Assembly (NCBI GenBank): GCA_945868825.1 | Contig: CAMBMM010000001.1 | Coordinates: 1-64,000 of the forward strand | DNA from: Sphingobacterium thalpophilum | GTDB lineage: Bacteria; Bacteroidota; Bacteroidia; Sphingobacteriales; Sphingobacteriaceae | Direction of reading: 5' to 3' | DNA: 64,000 nt | Part shown: positions 1 to 8,913 of the stretch, piece by piece | Numbering within the stretch: position 1 is the stretch's first letter | How the letters are laid out: the number at the start of each line of letters is the position of its first letter | Program-made: the position numbers and the translations under genes | Notes under the pieces: generated by a model | The model's input: only the letters and a program-made list of their open reading frames with translations | Databases searched by the model: none | What the model was told of the DNA's origin: nothing

Positions 1-501
1 TTTAACAAATCCGTTCATGACTACAATTTTTCCATTTGAAAATCTAAACCCATCCTGCCATAGAACTCTTGTAGTTTTACCATCAGCTTCTACATCAGCC
101 TCATCCCATATTAATACCCACTCATGTCCGTTTTCACCAACAACTGGTAATGAAACAGTTTGTTTGTAATTTATTATATTGAGTTTTGAAAAGTTTATTT
201 CTGCAAATTTAACCATCGAATCTTTACCATTTATAACTTTTCCATCATCCAAATAAAAAATTGCAGTATCAGCTAAAAATTCTCCCATTTGCTTAAAATC
301 TTTTGCAAAAATTGCTTGATGAAATTTTTCAACTAATAATACATTACTTTCACCACCAACTTTGAAATTTTCAACGTATGTGGGTTTGAAAATATGTTTA
401 ATATTATTTGTTTTTTGGTCAGTTATTGAATTTTTTGATTCTTGGTTTGTACAAGCAAGCAATGATGCCGATACAAGAAAACATAACAATAGTTTTTTCA
501 T
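1..501 (-). CDS. NTF2/SnoaL-like lipoprotein, 3' end outside window
   Basis: The 167 codons visible run without a stop to the window edge, so the C-terminus is missing. The protein starts MKKLLLCFLVSASLLAC, a lipoprotein signal with lipobox LLAC and acylated Cys17. Residues about 45-160 resemble an NTF2/SnoaL-like fold: FHQAIFAKDFKQM, then a short strand with FYLDDGKVINGKDSM and a late WDEADVEADGKTTRVLWQDG. Members of this fold often bind small ligands or act as simple enzymes; nothing here tells which. It lies 97 bp downstream of a paralogue (599..1135) on the same strand, and both have the same 59-nt leader, so this looks like a tandem duplication. Exported to the cell envelope by inference from the signal. 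Confidence 0.75.
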   Translation of the reverse strand, partial: MKKLLLCFLVSASLLACTNQESKNSITDQKTNNIKHIFKPTYVENFKVGGESNVLLVEKFHQAIFAKDFKQMGEFLADTAIFYLDDGKVINGKDSMVKFAEINFSKLNIINYKQTVSLPVVGENGHEWVLIWDEADVEADGKTTRVLWQDGFRFSNGKIVVMNGFVK

Positions 502-523
502 TTTTTAGAATTTTAATTGTTTT

Positions 524-582
524 CCTACTCGTAAGGATTTTCAGATACGCCCCGTTTTTTAAAGTGGTTTCTGGGCTCCACT
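524..582 (-). repeat. Leader repeat copy A upstream of lipoprotein gene
   Basis: This 59-nt block ends 22 nt before the ATG at 501 and matches 1157..1215 at roughly 85 percent, far better than the two coding regions match each other. Read on the minus strand it has a small hairpin (AGTGG, 11-nt loop, CCACT), an A-run, the core ACGGGGCGTATCTGAAAA, and then CCTTACGAGTAGG. Its fixed distance from two start codons suggests a promoter/operator or an RNA leader. Confidence 0.6.
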
Positions 583-598
583 GATATTTAATCGCAAA

Positions 599-1135
599 CT
601 ATTTTTTAGGAACGCTAGCTCTTGTATATGCATTCATTAGCTTTAATTTGCCATTTTCCCATTTAGTATCCATAACTAAATATCTTAATGTTGTGTCCCC
701 ATTAATTATTTCAGTTAATTCTGATCCAGTTGTTAAATAAGACTCAAAAATTCCATCCTTATTTTGTCCAGAATTTGCAATCATCCAAGTTGTTTTCCAT
801 TTGGGGTTTGTTGTTGCAAATAACTTAGATTGATTTTCCATTACCGCCTTAATTCCGTTTATTTCAGTTCCATTAGAATAATAAACCTTGACATCATTTG
901 CAATCATTTCTGCAACCTTTTCCTTATTTCTATCGTTTAGTGCTTGTACGTAATCTTCCCATTTTTGAATAAGGGATGTATCACCTGCTATTATTGGAGA
1001 CAAACCCTCTCGTCCTTCAATGTGTTCTGATCCAATTATTACAGGGCCATTTGTCTCTGTTTGTATTTTCTCTTGTTGGTTATTGCAGGATATCAGTACT
1101 ACTGATAAAGCAACAATGGAGTAGATCTTTTTCAT
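599..1135 (-). CDS. NTF2/SnoaL-like lipoprotein
   Basis: A 178-residue protein with lipoprotein signal MKKIYSIVALSVVLISC (lipobox LISC, Cys17). After a linker, residues about 55-175 look like an NTF2/SnoaL-like domain: WEDYVQALNDRNKEKVAEMIANDV, then YYSNGTEINGIKAVMENQ and a C-terminal sheet with a conserved MDTKWENGKLKLMNAY. It is a paralogue of the downstream gene 1..501: same signal, same helix-strand order, similar NGTEINGIKAV versus DGKVINGKDSM. Enzymatic or binding role unknown. The start is fixed by the signal peptide and by the leader repeat 21 nt upstream. Probably attached to the outer or inner membrane facing the periplasm. Confidence 0.75.
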   Translation of the reverse strand: MKKIYSIVALSVVLISCNNQQEKIQTETNGPVIIGSEHIEGREGLSPIIAGDTSLIQKWEDYVQALNDRNKEKVAEMIANDVKVYYSNGTEINGIKAVMENQSKLFATTNPKWKTTWMIANSGQNKDGIFESYLTTGSELTEIINGDTTLRYLVMDTKWENGKLKLMNAYTRASVPKK

Positions 1136-1156
1136 TTTTTATGGTTATAATTTTTC

Positions 1157-1215
1157 CCTACTCATAAGGCTTTTCGGATACGCCCCGTTTTTTTAAGTGG
1201 GGTCTGGTTTCCACT
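1157..1215 (-). repeat. Leader repeat copy B upstream of lipoprotein gene
   Basis: Second copy of the 59-nt block described at 524..582. Conserved elements in order on the minus strand: AGTGG/CCACT hairpin, A-run, ACGGGGCGTATCCGAAAA, CCTTATGAGTAGG. Differences are single substitutions spread along the block. Confidence 0.6.
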
Positions 1216-1411
1216 TTTATAAAGTAAATTTAACATATATAATTGCATTGTGTTACAAATGTTAAATATTAACAATTATTTAATTTTGGTAGTTGCAAAG
1301 GTGAAATGGGTGTATGGTTGCATCTTCTCTGAAAAAGTCGTGATTGAAATATCGGCATTAAAGATTCGTGTTTTCGGTAAGAAATGACAAAAACCTCATA
1401 CAAAAACAACA

Positions 1412-1439
1412 AAGGACCCACGATTTAACGTAAGTCCTT
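1412..1439 (-). terminator. Possible terminator of tRNA-Met
   Basis: On the minus strand AAGGAC pairs with GTCCTT across a 16-nt loop and is followed by TGTTGTTTTTG. It begins 11 nt after the tRNA 3' end. Only a 6-bp stem with a long loop, so tentative. Confidence 0.35.
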
Positions 1440-1449
1440 GATTTTGATG

Positions 1450-1523
1450 TAGCGGGGAGCAGGATCGAACTGCCGACCTCAGGGTTATGAATCCTGCGCT
1501 CTAACCATCTGAGCTACCCCGCC
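1450..1523 (-). tRNA. tRNA-Met (CAT), elongator type
   Basis: Full cloverleaf of 74 nt on the minus strand: acceptor GGCGGGG with CCCCGCT, D-arm GCTC/GAGC, anticodon loop TTCATAA, T-loop TTCGATC, discriminator A, no encoded CCA. Positions 1 and 72 form a G-U pair, not the C-A mismatch of initiator tRNA, so this is most likely the elongator. A CAT gene could in principle be tRNA-Ile2 after lysidine modification, but the anticodon stem is not of that type. Confidence 0.93.
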
Positions 1524-1623
1524 AAAATTGGATTAGAATTGGTTTGCAAATATAGTAGAAAATACCTTTCTTTAGAAACAATTGCTAAAAATGCACTAGC
1601 AAGGTTGTGTAAAGGTTTGTAAT

Positions 1624-2004
1624 ATGTCAGAAAAGAAAAAATTTACCTTAGAATACGAGATCAAGTCTTCGCCAAAAATATTATACAGTTTTTTAAATGA
1701 GCCCAATGGCTTGGCTCAGTGGTTTGCAGATGATGTAAGCTACCGAGATCAACAATATACCTTTACTTGGGATGAAGAACACTCTACTGCCAAGTTAGTA
1801 AGTATAAAAGAGAATAAGTTGGTTAAATTTAAATGGCTTGATGATGAACCCCAATGTTATTTGGAGTTGGAAATTGTGCAAGATGAATTGACTAACGATG
1901 TTGCCTTGGTAGTTACCGATTTTGCTACAGACGATGCACTTGCCGATCGGAAATTGATTTGGGATAACCAAATACAATATTTGATTGGTGTGTTGGGGGC
2001 CTAG
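1624..2004 (+). CDS. START-like/AHSA1-type domain protein
   Basis: A 126-residue single-domain protein without signal peptide. MSEKKKFTLEYEIKSSPKILYSFLNEPNGLAQWFAD is typical of the SRPBCC/START-like fold: a first strand, two short helices, then the W-F residues of the pocket entrance. It continues with FTWDEEHSTAKLV and a C-terminal helix DRKLIWDNQIQYLIGVLG. In this phylum a short START-like protein often precedes the LptF/G permease, as it does here (20 bp apart, same strand). The ligand is unknown. Cytoplasmic. Confidence 0.8.
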   Translation: MSEKKKFTLEYEIKSSPKILYSFLNEPNGLAQWFADDVSYRDQQYTFTWDEEHSTAKLVSIKENKLVKFKWLDDEPQCYLELEIVQDELTNDVALVVTDFATDDALADRKLIWDNQIQYLIGVLGA

Positions 2005-2024
2005 GGAATTTCTCTATAAAACAC

Positions 2025-3434
2025 GTGAAAAAGCTTCACCTTTTACTTCTTAAAGCCTTTATTAGGCCGTTTATAGCCACATTCTTAATTGTGATGTTTG
2101 TGCTATTGATGCTTTTTTTGTTTAAATACATTGATGATTTAATAGGTAAGGGCTTCGATTGGTACATTATCTTAGAGCTGTTAATGTACGCTTCGGCTAC
2201 TAACGTGGCTATGGCTCTACCTCTAGCGGTATTGTTATCTTCCATTATGACTTTTGGCAGCCTTGGCGAAAACTATGAGTTAGTTGCCATTAAGTCGGCC
2301 GGAGTTTCGTTGCGGCGGGCTATGTATCCGCTTATCATTGTAATTGGTTTATTAAGCGTAGCCGCTTTCTTGTTCTCCGATTATATGTTGCCCGTAGCCA
2401 ACTTAAAAATGGGCTCCTTACTATGGGATGTTCGGAACCAAAAAGCCTCTTTTTTGATTAATGAGGGTGTGTTTAACAATAGCATTCCTGGTTATTCTAT
2501 TCGGGTAGATAAAAAAGATCCGGATGGGCAAACCCTGCGTGGAGTGGTTATTTACGATCGGGTAAACAATTCGGGTAATGTAAATGTGGTGGTTGCCGAA
2601 TCGGGCAAAATGTTTAGAACGGCCGACGATTCTTATTTGATTTTGAAATTGAAAAATGGGATTCGGTACGAAGAAGCACCTAGCGAAAAAGAATACAATC
2701 CACGCTTACGTTTTACCCGTTTTGGGTTTAAAGAAACAGAGCAAAAGTTCGATTTATCTGGTTTTAAGATGCAACGTACAGATGAAAATTTATTTAAATC
2801 TAACTACGCCATGCTCAATATGAAACAGCTGTCTTATTACAAAGATTCTGTTACCAGAAAGGCCGACACCAACGCACTTAATACCTTGGCTATTTTGAAA
2901 ACCAAGTATAAAGTACTTAATCCCGGTGCCATGAATCTTTCATCGCTTAAGGTTGCCGGTTTTGTAAATGTAGATAAACTACCTAAAATTGAACGTGCTC
3001 GGGCTGCAGTTATGGCCTCAGAAAATATACGCAGCATACGGGAAATGCTGAGCACCAAAGTGCAAGTTGATGCCGATTTTAATGATAAGCTACGAAATTT
3101 TATTGTAGAGTATAACCGTAAACTTACCTTAGCTGTTTCGTGTTTGGTTTTATTCTTTATAGGTGCTCCCTTGGGAGCCATTATACGAAAAGGAGGTCTA
3201 GGATTGCCTGTGGTTATGTCTGTTATCTTTTTCTTGGTTTACCATATTATTTCAACCATTGGCGAAAAGTATGCCAAAGAAGGAGATCTTTCTCCGATTT
3301 TAGGCATGTGGATAGCCATTATTGTGTTAAGCCCCGTTGGAGCTTTTCTTACCTATAAAGCCAGTGTAGATTCGGTATTGTTTGATGTGGATTTGTACAA
3401 GCGCTGGTTTAAAAACCTACTAAAGAAAACCTAG
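2025..3434 (+). CDS. LptF/LptG family permease (YjgP/YjgQ)
   Basis: A 469-residue inner-membrane subunit of the LPS transport ABC complex, which extracts lipopolysaccharide from the inner membrane. Two N-terminal membrane helices (about 12-35 and 55-75), a third at about 100-125, a periplasmic beta-jellyroll region (about 135-270), and three C-terminal helices from about 365 on match the family. Many Bacteroidota encode these permeases away from lptB. Start is GTG 2025 (KKLHLLLLKAFIRPF follows), 20 bp after the START-like gene, so probably one operon. The stop codon overlaps that of the convergent tamB gene. Confidence 0.9.
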   Translation: MKKLHLLLLKAFIRPFIATFLIVMFVLLMLFLFKYIDDLIGKGFDWYIILELLMYASATNVAMALPLAVLLSSIMTFGSLGENYELVAIKSAGVSLRRAMYPLIIVIGLLSVAAFLFSDYMLPVANLKMGSLLWDVRNQKASFLINEGVFNNSIPGYSIRVDKKDPDGQTLRGVVIYDRVNNSGNVNVVVAESGKMFRTADDSYLILKLKNGIRYEEAPSEKEYNPRLRFTRFGFKETEQKFDLSGFKMQRTDENLFKSNYAMLNMKQLSYYKDSVTRKADTNALNTLAILKTKYKVLNPGAMNLSSLKVAGFVNVDKLPKIERARAAVMASENIRSIREMLSTKVQVDADFNDKLRNFIVEYNRKLTLAVSCLVLFFIGAPLGAIIRKGGLGLPVVMSVIFFLVYHIISTIGEKYAKEGDLSPILGMWIAIIVLSPVGAFLTYKASVDSVLFDVDLYKRWFKNLLKKT

Positions 3435-3450
3435 TTTTTTTCTAGGTTTT
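3426..3450. terminator. Hairpin shared by the ends of lptF/G and tamB
   Basis: AAAACCTAG, seven T, CTAGGTTTT: a perfect 9-bp inverted repeat. Its left arm contains both stop codons, because the palindrome CTAG at 3431-3434 holds TAG on each strand. Likely a bidirectional terminator, although AT-rich. Confidence 0.5.
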
Positions 3451-6400
3451 GTGGGGTATTAGCCCGCATTTTCTCTGCTTGTTTTGCTCGTATTTCCTTG
3501 CGCTCTTTTCCTATCAATATGCGTAAAAATTCGTTGAAATTATCGAAGTCTTTACGGTATACCAAGCCAAAAGCCGTTACGTATTCCTGACTCGGATTTA
3601 AGAAGTTTCTATTACTTTGTCTATTCGAAGCTCTCAATACAAAACTTCCATCTTTTTTAATGAGGTACTGTGCTTCAAGGTCACTAGCAACATTTGTTCC
3701 TATCACATCAAAATCAGTAATGGTGGCCCTTCTATCCCTAACCCCACCCGATAATACGAGGCGGTTATTGAGCAAGCGAAAAGAGGCACTTGCTTCGTTT
3801 AACGAACGAATGTTAAAATCTACAAAGTTTAGGTTTAGCGATTGGGTAATAATGTTATTCAATTGATTGAACGCAATCTCTGTACCGGCACTTAAAACGG
3901 TAGAGTTTAGCTGGGTTCTTATGTTGGCGGTTCCGTTTCCTGGTGTAAAACTGCGTCGGACAATTAAACTTAATGCTTGTTGGTTTACATTGTTTACATC
4001 ACTCAGGTAGCTTTGCAATTCATCTTTTACATACGAATCGGTAGGAAAGTTTATATCGAAACCAATATCTGGTTTTAATAAATTACCACTCAAATTCATT
4101 ATGGCTTCAGCTTGCACTCTGCTTTCATTGGCTGGCCGGCCTGCGGCTGTGTATAAGGGACTTAAGCTGGTACGGGCACCATAATTAGCTTTTAAATTAA
4201 TAACGGCAGCCATGGGGTCGCCTGTCCACCTAATAGAACCACCTTGGCTAATATCAAATACTTTGTTGATGTAATCTTGAGCGGTAAACTCAAATTTACC
4301 TTGTGAAATGAGGTAATCGCCAAACATCTCAAAATCGCCTAAGGTTGAAATTCGTAAGCTTAAATCACTTTTCCCTTTACCAGATAATTTGCCCAGAGAA
4401 GTGAAAATATTAACCTGTGAATTTTCATCTACTGCCAAAGAGAAGTTCATTTTTACGCCGTTAAATGCATTTTCTTTTTTAATAGCCCGGCTAGAATCTT
4501 GCCCAACAAAAACAATAAAATCGGTTTCTCCAATTTTTTCAGTGGTATTTAATGGGATATTAAATACCGTTCCAGCTTCAGTTTTCGCATCGATGTTGAT
4601 ATTCATGTTATCCGTTGGTCCATCGAAACTAAAAATACCTGTACCATAAGCGGTTCCGTAATAAGCCGAGTTATCTTTGGCGGTGGTGTTTAGCGCCATA
4701 AATTTATTGGTTACGAGGGTTACATTGATGGTGGGCGTGTTAATGTTACCCAGATCTACGGTACCATTGGCAATGGCTTCGTTGTTCTTACTGTCTTTTA
4801 ATCGTAAATCGTTTACATCAATAATAGTATTGTTTACGGCTAATTTCTGATTAATCCGATACCTGGTTTTTAAGTAATTCACAGTAAGTTCGGTATTGTT
4901 TAAACTTACAGTTCCGTTTACTTGTGGCTTACTAGGCTTGCCAGTTATTTTTAGGCGACTAGATATGGTTCCTGTTAGATTGGAAACCAAGTTGCGAATA
5001 AAAGGTTCTAGGATAATTAACTGGGTATCATCCATATTGAGGTCTAAGTCTAAATTATCTTGATCTGGATTGGCATCATAGGTGCCACGAATATCCAAAC
5101 TTTTCACCCCTTTAATAGCAATATCCATGTTTAAGATCGCAAGCTTGGTATCATTATCGTAGTCGGCCTTTAAACTTAAATTGCCAATATAATGGTTGTT
5201 AAAGTCTAATGAATCTATACCTAAGCCCGAACTAAGTTTAGTTTTACCACTAAGTGCTTTTAACTCAGTTTGGCCGTTAAGTATACCCTTTAGCCGAACG
5301 CCAGCTGTTTTAGTAAGCGGGTTTAAAGATTGCAAATCAAAGTTTTTAAAGCCAACTTTTAATTCGTCGTTCTGATCTGTAGAGATTATACCATCAGCTG
5401 AAATGAATTGATTGTTTCGGCTTAAGCCAAAATTTTTGACCATGGTTTTTCCGTTATCAAAGCGGAACACCACCTTGTCTTGTATTTTCCACACTTCGCG
5501 GTTAATTATTAAATCAGATGGGAGAATGCTCAATTTGGCCAAACTATCGGCACTAAACTCTACCAATCCGTTTAAATCGAGCTGGTTAGTGGCATCTTTA
5601 TCGGATAGTTTTACGTTGAGACTTAAGCTATCTGAACGTAAAATGGTGGCAATGTTCACATTTTTTACAAATAAACTATCACCCAAATCAATACGATCGG
5701 AGGTAAGGAAAATATTCATTTGTTTATTTTCGGTAGTCTCATCCACAATCAGGTTATTCGCTTTTATGCCGTCGTATTGCAGTGTTTTTGCGTAGCCATT
5801 GATGGTGGAAATGCTGCTATCGGAGTCGAATTTTCCAATAAGAATGGCCCCATCAGGAATACGCAATTTAGGTGCAAAAATTCCAATGGGTTCAAACTTT
5901 TTCAACTGAATGGTTACATCGAAATGCTGTGACTTAAACGGAACAATGTTTGTACGAAGAGAAGGAACATACTTTTTCATGACCGATTTAAAGTATGATG
6001 GCAATGTGAGCAGATCGTATTTTCCCTTTATGCTTGCTTCGGCTAAATCGGAGTGTAATTCAATAGACCGGTTGTTATCTAATCCATTTGCAACTAATTC
6101 AATAGAATCAATGTAGTGGGTTTTGCTTGGAGTTTTTAAAACAATAGATCGTGCCGAAATACTGCCCTGAATATTTTCGAGAGTATTGCCATTAAAATTT
6201 GTTTGCAAATCGGCACTTAGCGTTAGGGTATCTTTGGTAAAGTGCAAGGCTAATAGGTTAGCATTTTTGATACTCGATTGAAAATTGAACACCGGCAAAT
6301 CGGGGTTAAAGTCTATTTTTCCCAAAAATCCGAGCTGCACTTGTGCATCGTTAATGTCAATGCTGCCATTAAAAATGCGTTGATCTACTTGTCCGTTTAC

Positions 6401-7864
6401 CTTTACATTTTGGTAGCGGTAGCGATTGTAATCTATGTAGCCAATGTTTAGTTTGAGTTGGGTGCTTAACTGGTCCAACTTAAATCCCTTACCCTTCACA
6501 TCTCCATCAAAATTTATACTACCCAGTTCGCTTTTATTAAGCAATTTTCCGATGTTAAATTGATCTGTTTGTACCGAGGCTTCGTACTCCGGCTCACGCT
6601 GGGCATTTCGCTTAAAAGTTAGGGTTTTGATGTTTACCTTACCCAATTCGGTTTGTAAGGTGCCCTGCATTTTAAAATCGTTGCTAAAACCTTTAAAACT
6701 ACCCCTATAGCTAAAATTACCAAGTTGTGCAATTTCTTCGGGTAAATCATTTCGTGTATTACCAGTAATGCTTCGTAATAATTGGTCGTACTCTTTTTTA
6801 CTAGTTTTTAACTCCTGAAGGTTGAGTGTAAAGACCGTATTTTTTATCAAGGGCAATCCTTTTATATCGAAATCGCCTTTCAATACCGTTCCATTATTGG
6901 GTTCAATGACTAAACTTTTTGCTCGTAAGTGGCTAACCGTACCTTTTAAGGTGCCTTGTAATTTTACATCGAGTTTTAAAGTAGATAGTTCGGGTGCAAA
7001 ATAGGCTACATCGCTAGCTAATACCCTCGATTTATTAAACCTACCGAGCATGTACACCTTATTGTTAAATTGATCGAAATCATCGAAACTCTTAAATTTC
7101 ATGATGAAATAAGGGCCTATATTGGTTTTAGCAGTTTGTAGTTTTAGTTTATTGAACTCCATTTTAGTGCTATCAATGGTAACCAAGGTGCTCAGATTTT
7201 TAAGCCAAAAGCCCGACTTTTCATGAAAACGAAGGTTTTTAATTTCGGCTTGAGCTAGGTGATTACGGGTATCGAGCTGTAAAATTTCTCCATTTAGGTC
7301 GCTAAGGTCTAGGTCGCTAAAGTTTATGCTTTTGGTTTTTCTGTTAACCCCGTAATTGCGGTATTTGAACGCCATGTCGCTCAACTTGATATTACCCAGT
7401 CGTACGTCAAAAGGTCTACTTTTTGTGGTATCGGTACTGCTAAAATAACGAATTAAGAAACTCAGATTACTTGCTTTATTTTTGTATTTTTTTAAAAAAA
7501 TTTGCCCTTTTTTTATTCCCAATTCGGCAATAAATAACTGTCTTTTTTTGAGTGAAAATGTGTTGATTTTTATAGAAACACGTTGTGTATATAGCAGGGT
7601 GTCATGTTCCAAATCTTCGAGTAAAAAACCTTCTAATTCAATAGATTTGAATGGTTTTACATGCAAGCCCGCTATCTCTACCTTGGTGTGTAGTTCGCTA
7701 GATAGGTAGCCTGCAATACGTTGCGCAAAATAGGTTTGAACGGGCTTAAATTGGAGTGAAAACAACAAGGAAACCAGCATCAAGAGAAGAGATACTAGTA
7801 CCCATAGCGTTATTTTTATTGCTTTTTTGATAGTTTTGTACGTTTTAACTTTAATAAGCTCCAT
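3431..7864 (-). CDS. tamB: Translocation/assembly module TamB-like protein
   Basis: A 1477-residue AsmA/TamB-type protein. One N-terminal membrane anchor (about residues 13-36, IKITLWVLVSLLLMLVSLLFSL) is followed by a very long beta-rich repeat region. It ends in the conserved DUF490 domain (about 1000-1450, including GGSIRWTGDPMAAVINLKANYGARTSLSPLY). Such proteins form a hydrophobic groove spanning the periplasm and are implicated in outer-membrane protein assembly or phospholipid transport. In this phylum the protein is larger than the proteobacterial one (about 1260). Start ATG 7864 shares a base with the divergent tsaD start. No frameshift seen. Confidence 0.9.
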   Translation of the reverse strand: MELIKVKTYKTIKKAIKITLWVLVSLLLMLVSLLFSLQFKPVQTYFAQRIAGYLSSELHTKVEIAGLHVKPFKSIELEGFLLEDLEHDTLLYTQRVSIKINTFSLKKRQLFIAELGIKKGQIFLKKYKNKASNLSFLIRYFSSTDTTKSRPFDVRLGNIKLSDMAFKYRNYGVNRKTKSINFSDLDLSDLNGEILQLDTRNHLAQAEIKNLRFHEKSGFWLKNLSTLVTIDSTKMEFNKLKLQTAKTNIGPYFIMKFKSFDDFDQFNNKVYMLGRFNKSRVLASDVAYFAPELSTLKLDVKLQGTLKGTVSHLRAKSLVIEPNNGTVLKGDFDIKGLPLIKNTVFTLNLQELKTSKKEYDQLLRSITGNTRNDLPEEIAQLGNFSYRGSFKGFSNDFKMQGTLQTELGKVNIKTLTFKRNAQREPEYEASVQTDQFNIGKLLNKSELGSINFDGDVKGKGFKLDQLSTQLKLNIGYIDYNRYRYQNVKVNGQVDQRIFNGSIDINDAQVQLGFLGKIDFNPDLPVFNFQSSIKNANLLALHFTKDTLTLSADLQTNFNGNTLENIQGSISARSIVLKTPSKTHYIDSIELVANGLDNNRSIELHSDLAEASIKGKYDLLTLPSYFKSVMKKYVPSLRTNIVPFKSQHFDVTIQLKKFEPIGIFAPKLRIPDGAILIGKFDSDSSISTINGYAKTLQYDGIKANNLIVDETTENKQMNIFLTSDRIDLGDSLFVKNVNIATILRSDSLSLNVKLSDKDATNQLDLNGLVEFSADSLAKLSILPSDLIINREVWKIQDKVVFRFDNGKTMVKNFGLSRNNQFISADGIISTDQNDELKVGFKNFDLQSLNPLTKTAGVRLKGILNGQTELKALSGKTKLSSGLGIDSLDFNNHYIGNLSLKADYDNDTKLAILNMDIAIKGVKSLDIRGTYDANPDQDNLDLDLNMDDTQLIILEPFIRNLVSNLTGTISSRLKITGKPSKPQVNGTVSLNNTELTVNYLKTRYRINQKLAVNNTIIDVNDLRLKDSKNNEAIANGTVDLGNINTPTINVTLVTNKFMALNTTAKDNSAYYGTAYGTGIFSFDGPTDNMNINIDAKTEAGTVFNIPLNTTEKIGETDFIVFVGQDSSRAIKKENAFNGVKMNFSLAVDENSQVNIFTSLGKLSGKGKSDLSLRISTLGDFEMFGDYLISQGKFEFTAQDYINKVFDISQGGSIRWTGDPMAAVINLKANYGARTSLSPLYTAAGRPANESRVQAEAIMNLSGNLLKPDIGFDINFPTDSYVKDELQSYLSDVNNVNQQALSLIVRRSFTPGNGTANIRTQLNSTVLSAGTEIAFNQLNNIITQSLNLNFVDFNIRSLNEASASFRLLNNRLVLSGGVRDRRATITDFDVIGTNVASDLEAQYLIKKDGSFVLRASNRQSNRNFLNPSQEYVTAFGLVYRKDFDNFNEFLRILIGKERKEIRAKQAEKMRANTPQNLEKN

Positions 7865-8865
7865 TGGCCACTATACTCGGAATAGAATCTTCATGCGATG
7901 AAACCTCGGTTGCCGTTTGTGTAAACGGTGAAATACGTTCCAACATCATTGCGACTCAAGCCGTTCACCAACACTATGGTGGCGTGGTACCCGAGTTGGC
8001 TTCTAGGGCGCATCAGCAAAATATAGTACCTGCCGTCCAAGAAGCGCTTTCAACTGCTAAAATAAGCAAAAATGAGCTATCTGCGATAGCTTTTACACGT
8101 GGCCCCGGTCTTTTAGGTTCCTTATTAGTTGGAACTTCTTTTGCAAAGGGTTTTGCCTTAGCCAAAAATTTGCCATTAATCGAAGTAAATCATATGCAAG
8201 CGCATATTTTGGCGCATTTTATTGATAGCCCTAAGCCGAGTTTTCCCTTTTTGTGTTTAACGGTTTCGGGTGGCCATACACAAATTGTACTGGTAAAAAA
8301 TTACTTTGATATGGAAGTGTTGGGTTCTACTATTGACGATGCAGCTGGTGAAGCCTTTGATAAAACGGCTAAAATTCTGGGATTGCCCTACCCGGGTGGC
8401 CCCTTAGTGGATAAATATGCACAGACCGGAAACCCGCATGCATTTACTTTTCCCGAACCTCAAATTCCTAATCTTAACTTTAGTTTCAGTGGCTTAAAAA
8501 CTTCCATATTATATTTTATAAATAAGGGTGTACAACAAAATCCCAATTTTATTCAAGAGCATTTAGAAGATATTTGCGCTAGTGTACAACAGCGTATTGT
8601 TACTATTTTGTTGGCAAAGCTCACAAAAGCCGCTAAGCTCTATGGTATTAGTCAAGTAGCTATTGCTGGTGGAGTTTCTGCTAACTCGGGTTTGCGTAAA
8701 GCCCTGCAAGAACTTGCCGAAGTGAAAGATTGGCAAGTATTTATCCCTAAGTTTGAATATTGTACAGATAATGCCGCTATGATTGCCATTGCAGGTTATT
8801 ACAAATTTTTGGCCGCCGATTTTGTAGGGCAAGACGTTGCCCCATTGGCCCGAATGCCTATGTAA
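7864..8865 (+). CDS. tsaD: tRNA N6-adenosine threonylcarbamoyltransferase TsaD
   Basis: Transfers the threonylcarbamoyl group to A37 of ANN-decoding tRNAs, with TsaB and TsaE. 333 residues, normal length. The ASKHA fold shows in ILGIESSCDETSVAV at the N-terminus. The metal ligands are His110 and His114 (NHMQAHILAHF), followed by SGGHTQIVLV, DDAAGEAFDKTAK and AGGVSANSGLR. Start is TTG 7864, chosen because ATILGIESSCDET is the usual beginning of the family and no ATG lies upstream in frame. It overlaps the divergent tamB start, so its promoter must lie inside tamB coding sequence. Confidence 0.96.
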   Translation: MATILGIESSCDETSVAVCVNGEIRSNIIATQAVHQHYGGVVPELASRAHQQNIVPAVQEALSTAKISKNELSAIAFTRGPGLLGSLLVGTSFAKGFALAKNLPLIEVNHMQAHILAHFIDSPKPSFPFLCLTVSGGHTQIVLVKNYFDMEVLGSTIDDAAGEAFDKTAKILGLPYPGGPLVDKYAQTGNPHAFTFPEPQIPNLNFSFSGLKTSILYFINKGVQQNPNFIQEHLEDICASVQQRIVTILLAKLTKAAKLYGISQVAIAGGVSANSGLRKALQELAEVKDWQVFIPKFEYCTDNAAMIAIAGYYKFLAADFVGQDVAPLARMPM

Positions 8866-8867
8866 CA

Positions 8868-8900
8868 AAAAAGCCCCCAGATAATCTGGAGGCTTTTTTT
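8868..8900. terminator. Bidirectional terminator between tsaD and recA
   Basis: AAGCC-C-CCAGAT, loop, ATCTGG-A-GGCTT, with A-run on the left and T-run on the right, so it works for both convergent genes. Confidence 0.85.
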
Positions 8901-8913
8901 ACTCATACTAAAT

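Noticed and set aside
1261-1273. Palindrome GTTAAATATTAAC upstream of the lipoprotein pair
   Set aside because: Very AT-rich region where short dyads are expected by chance; not linked to a promoter element.
2019-2036. AACACGTGAAAA resembling half of a parS site
   Set aside because: Only about 9 of 16 bases fit the usual parS palindrome and it overlaps the LptF/G start; no full site near parAB.
3660-7709. Several open plus-strand frames of 60-127 codons inside tamB
   Set aside because: They are antisense shadows: no family features, no promoters, while tamB is continuous and recognisable.
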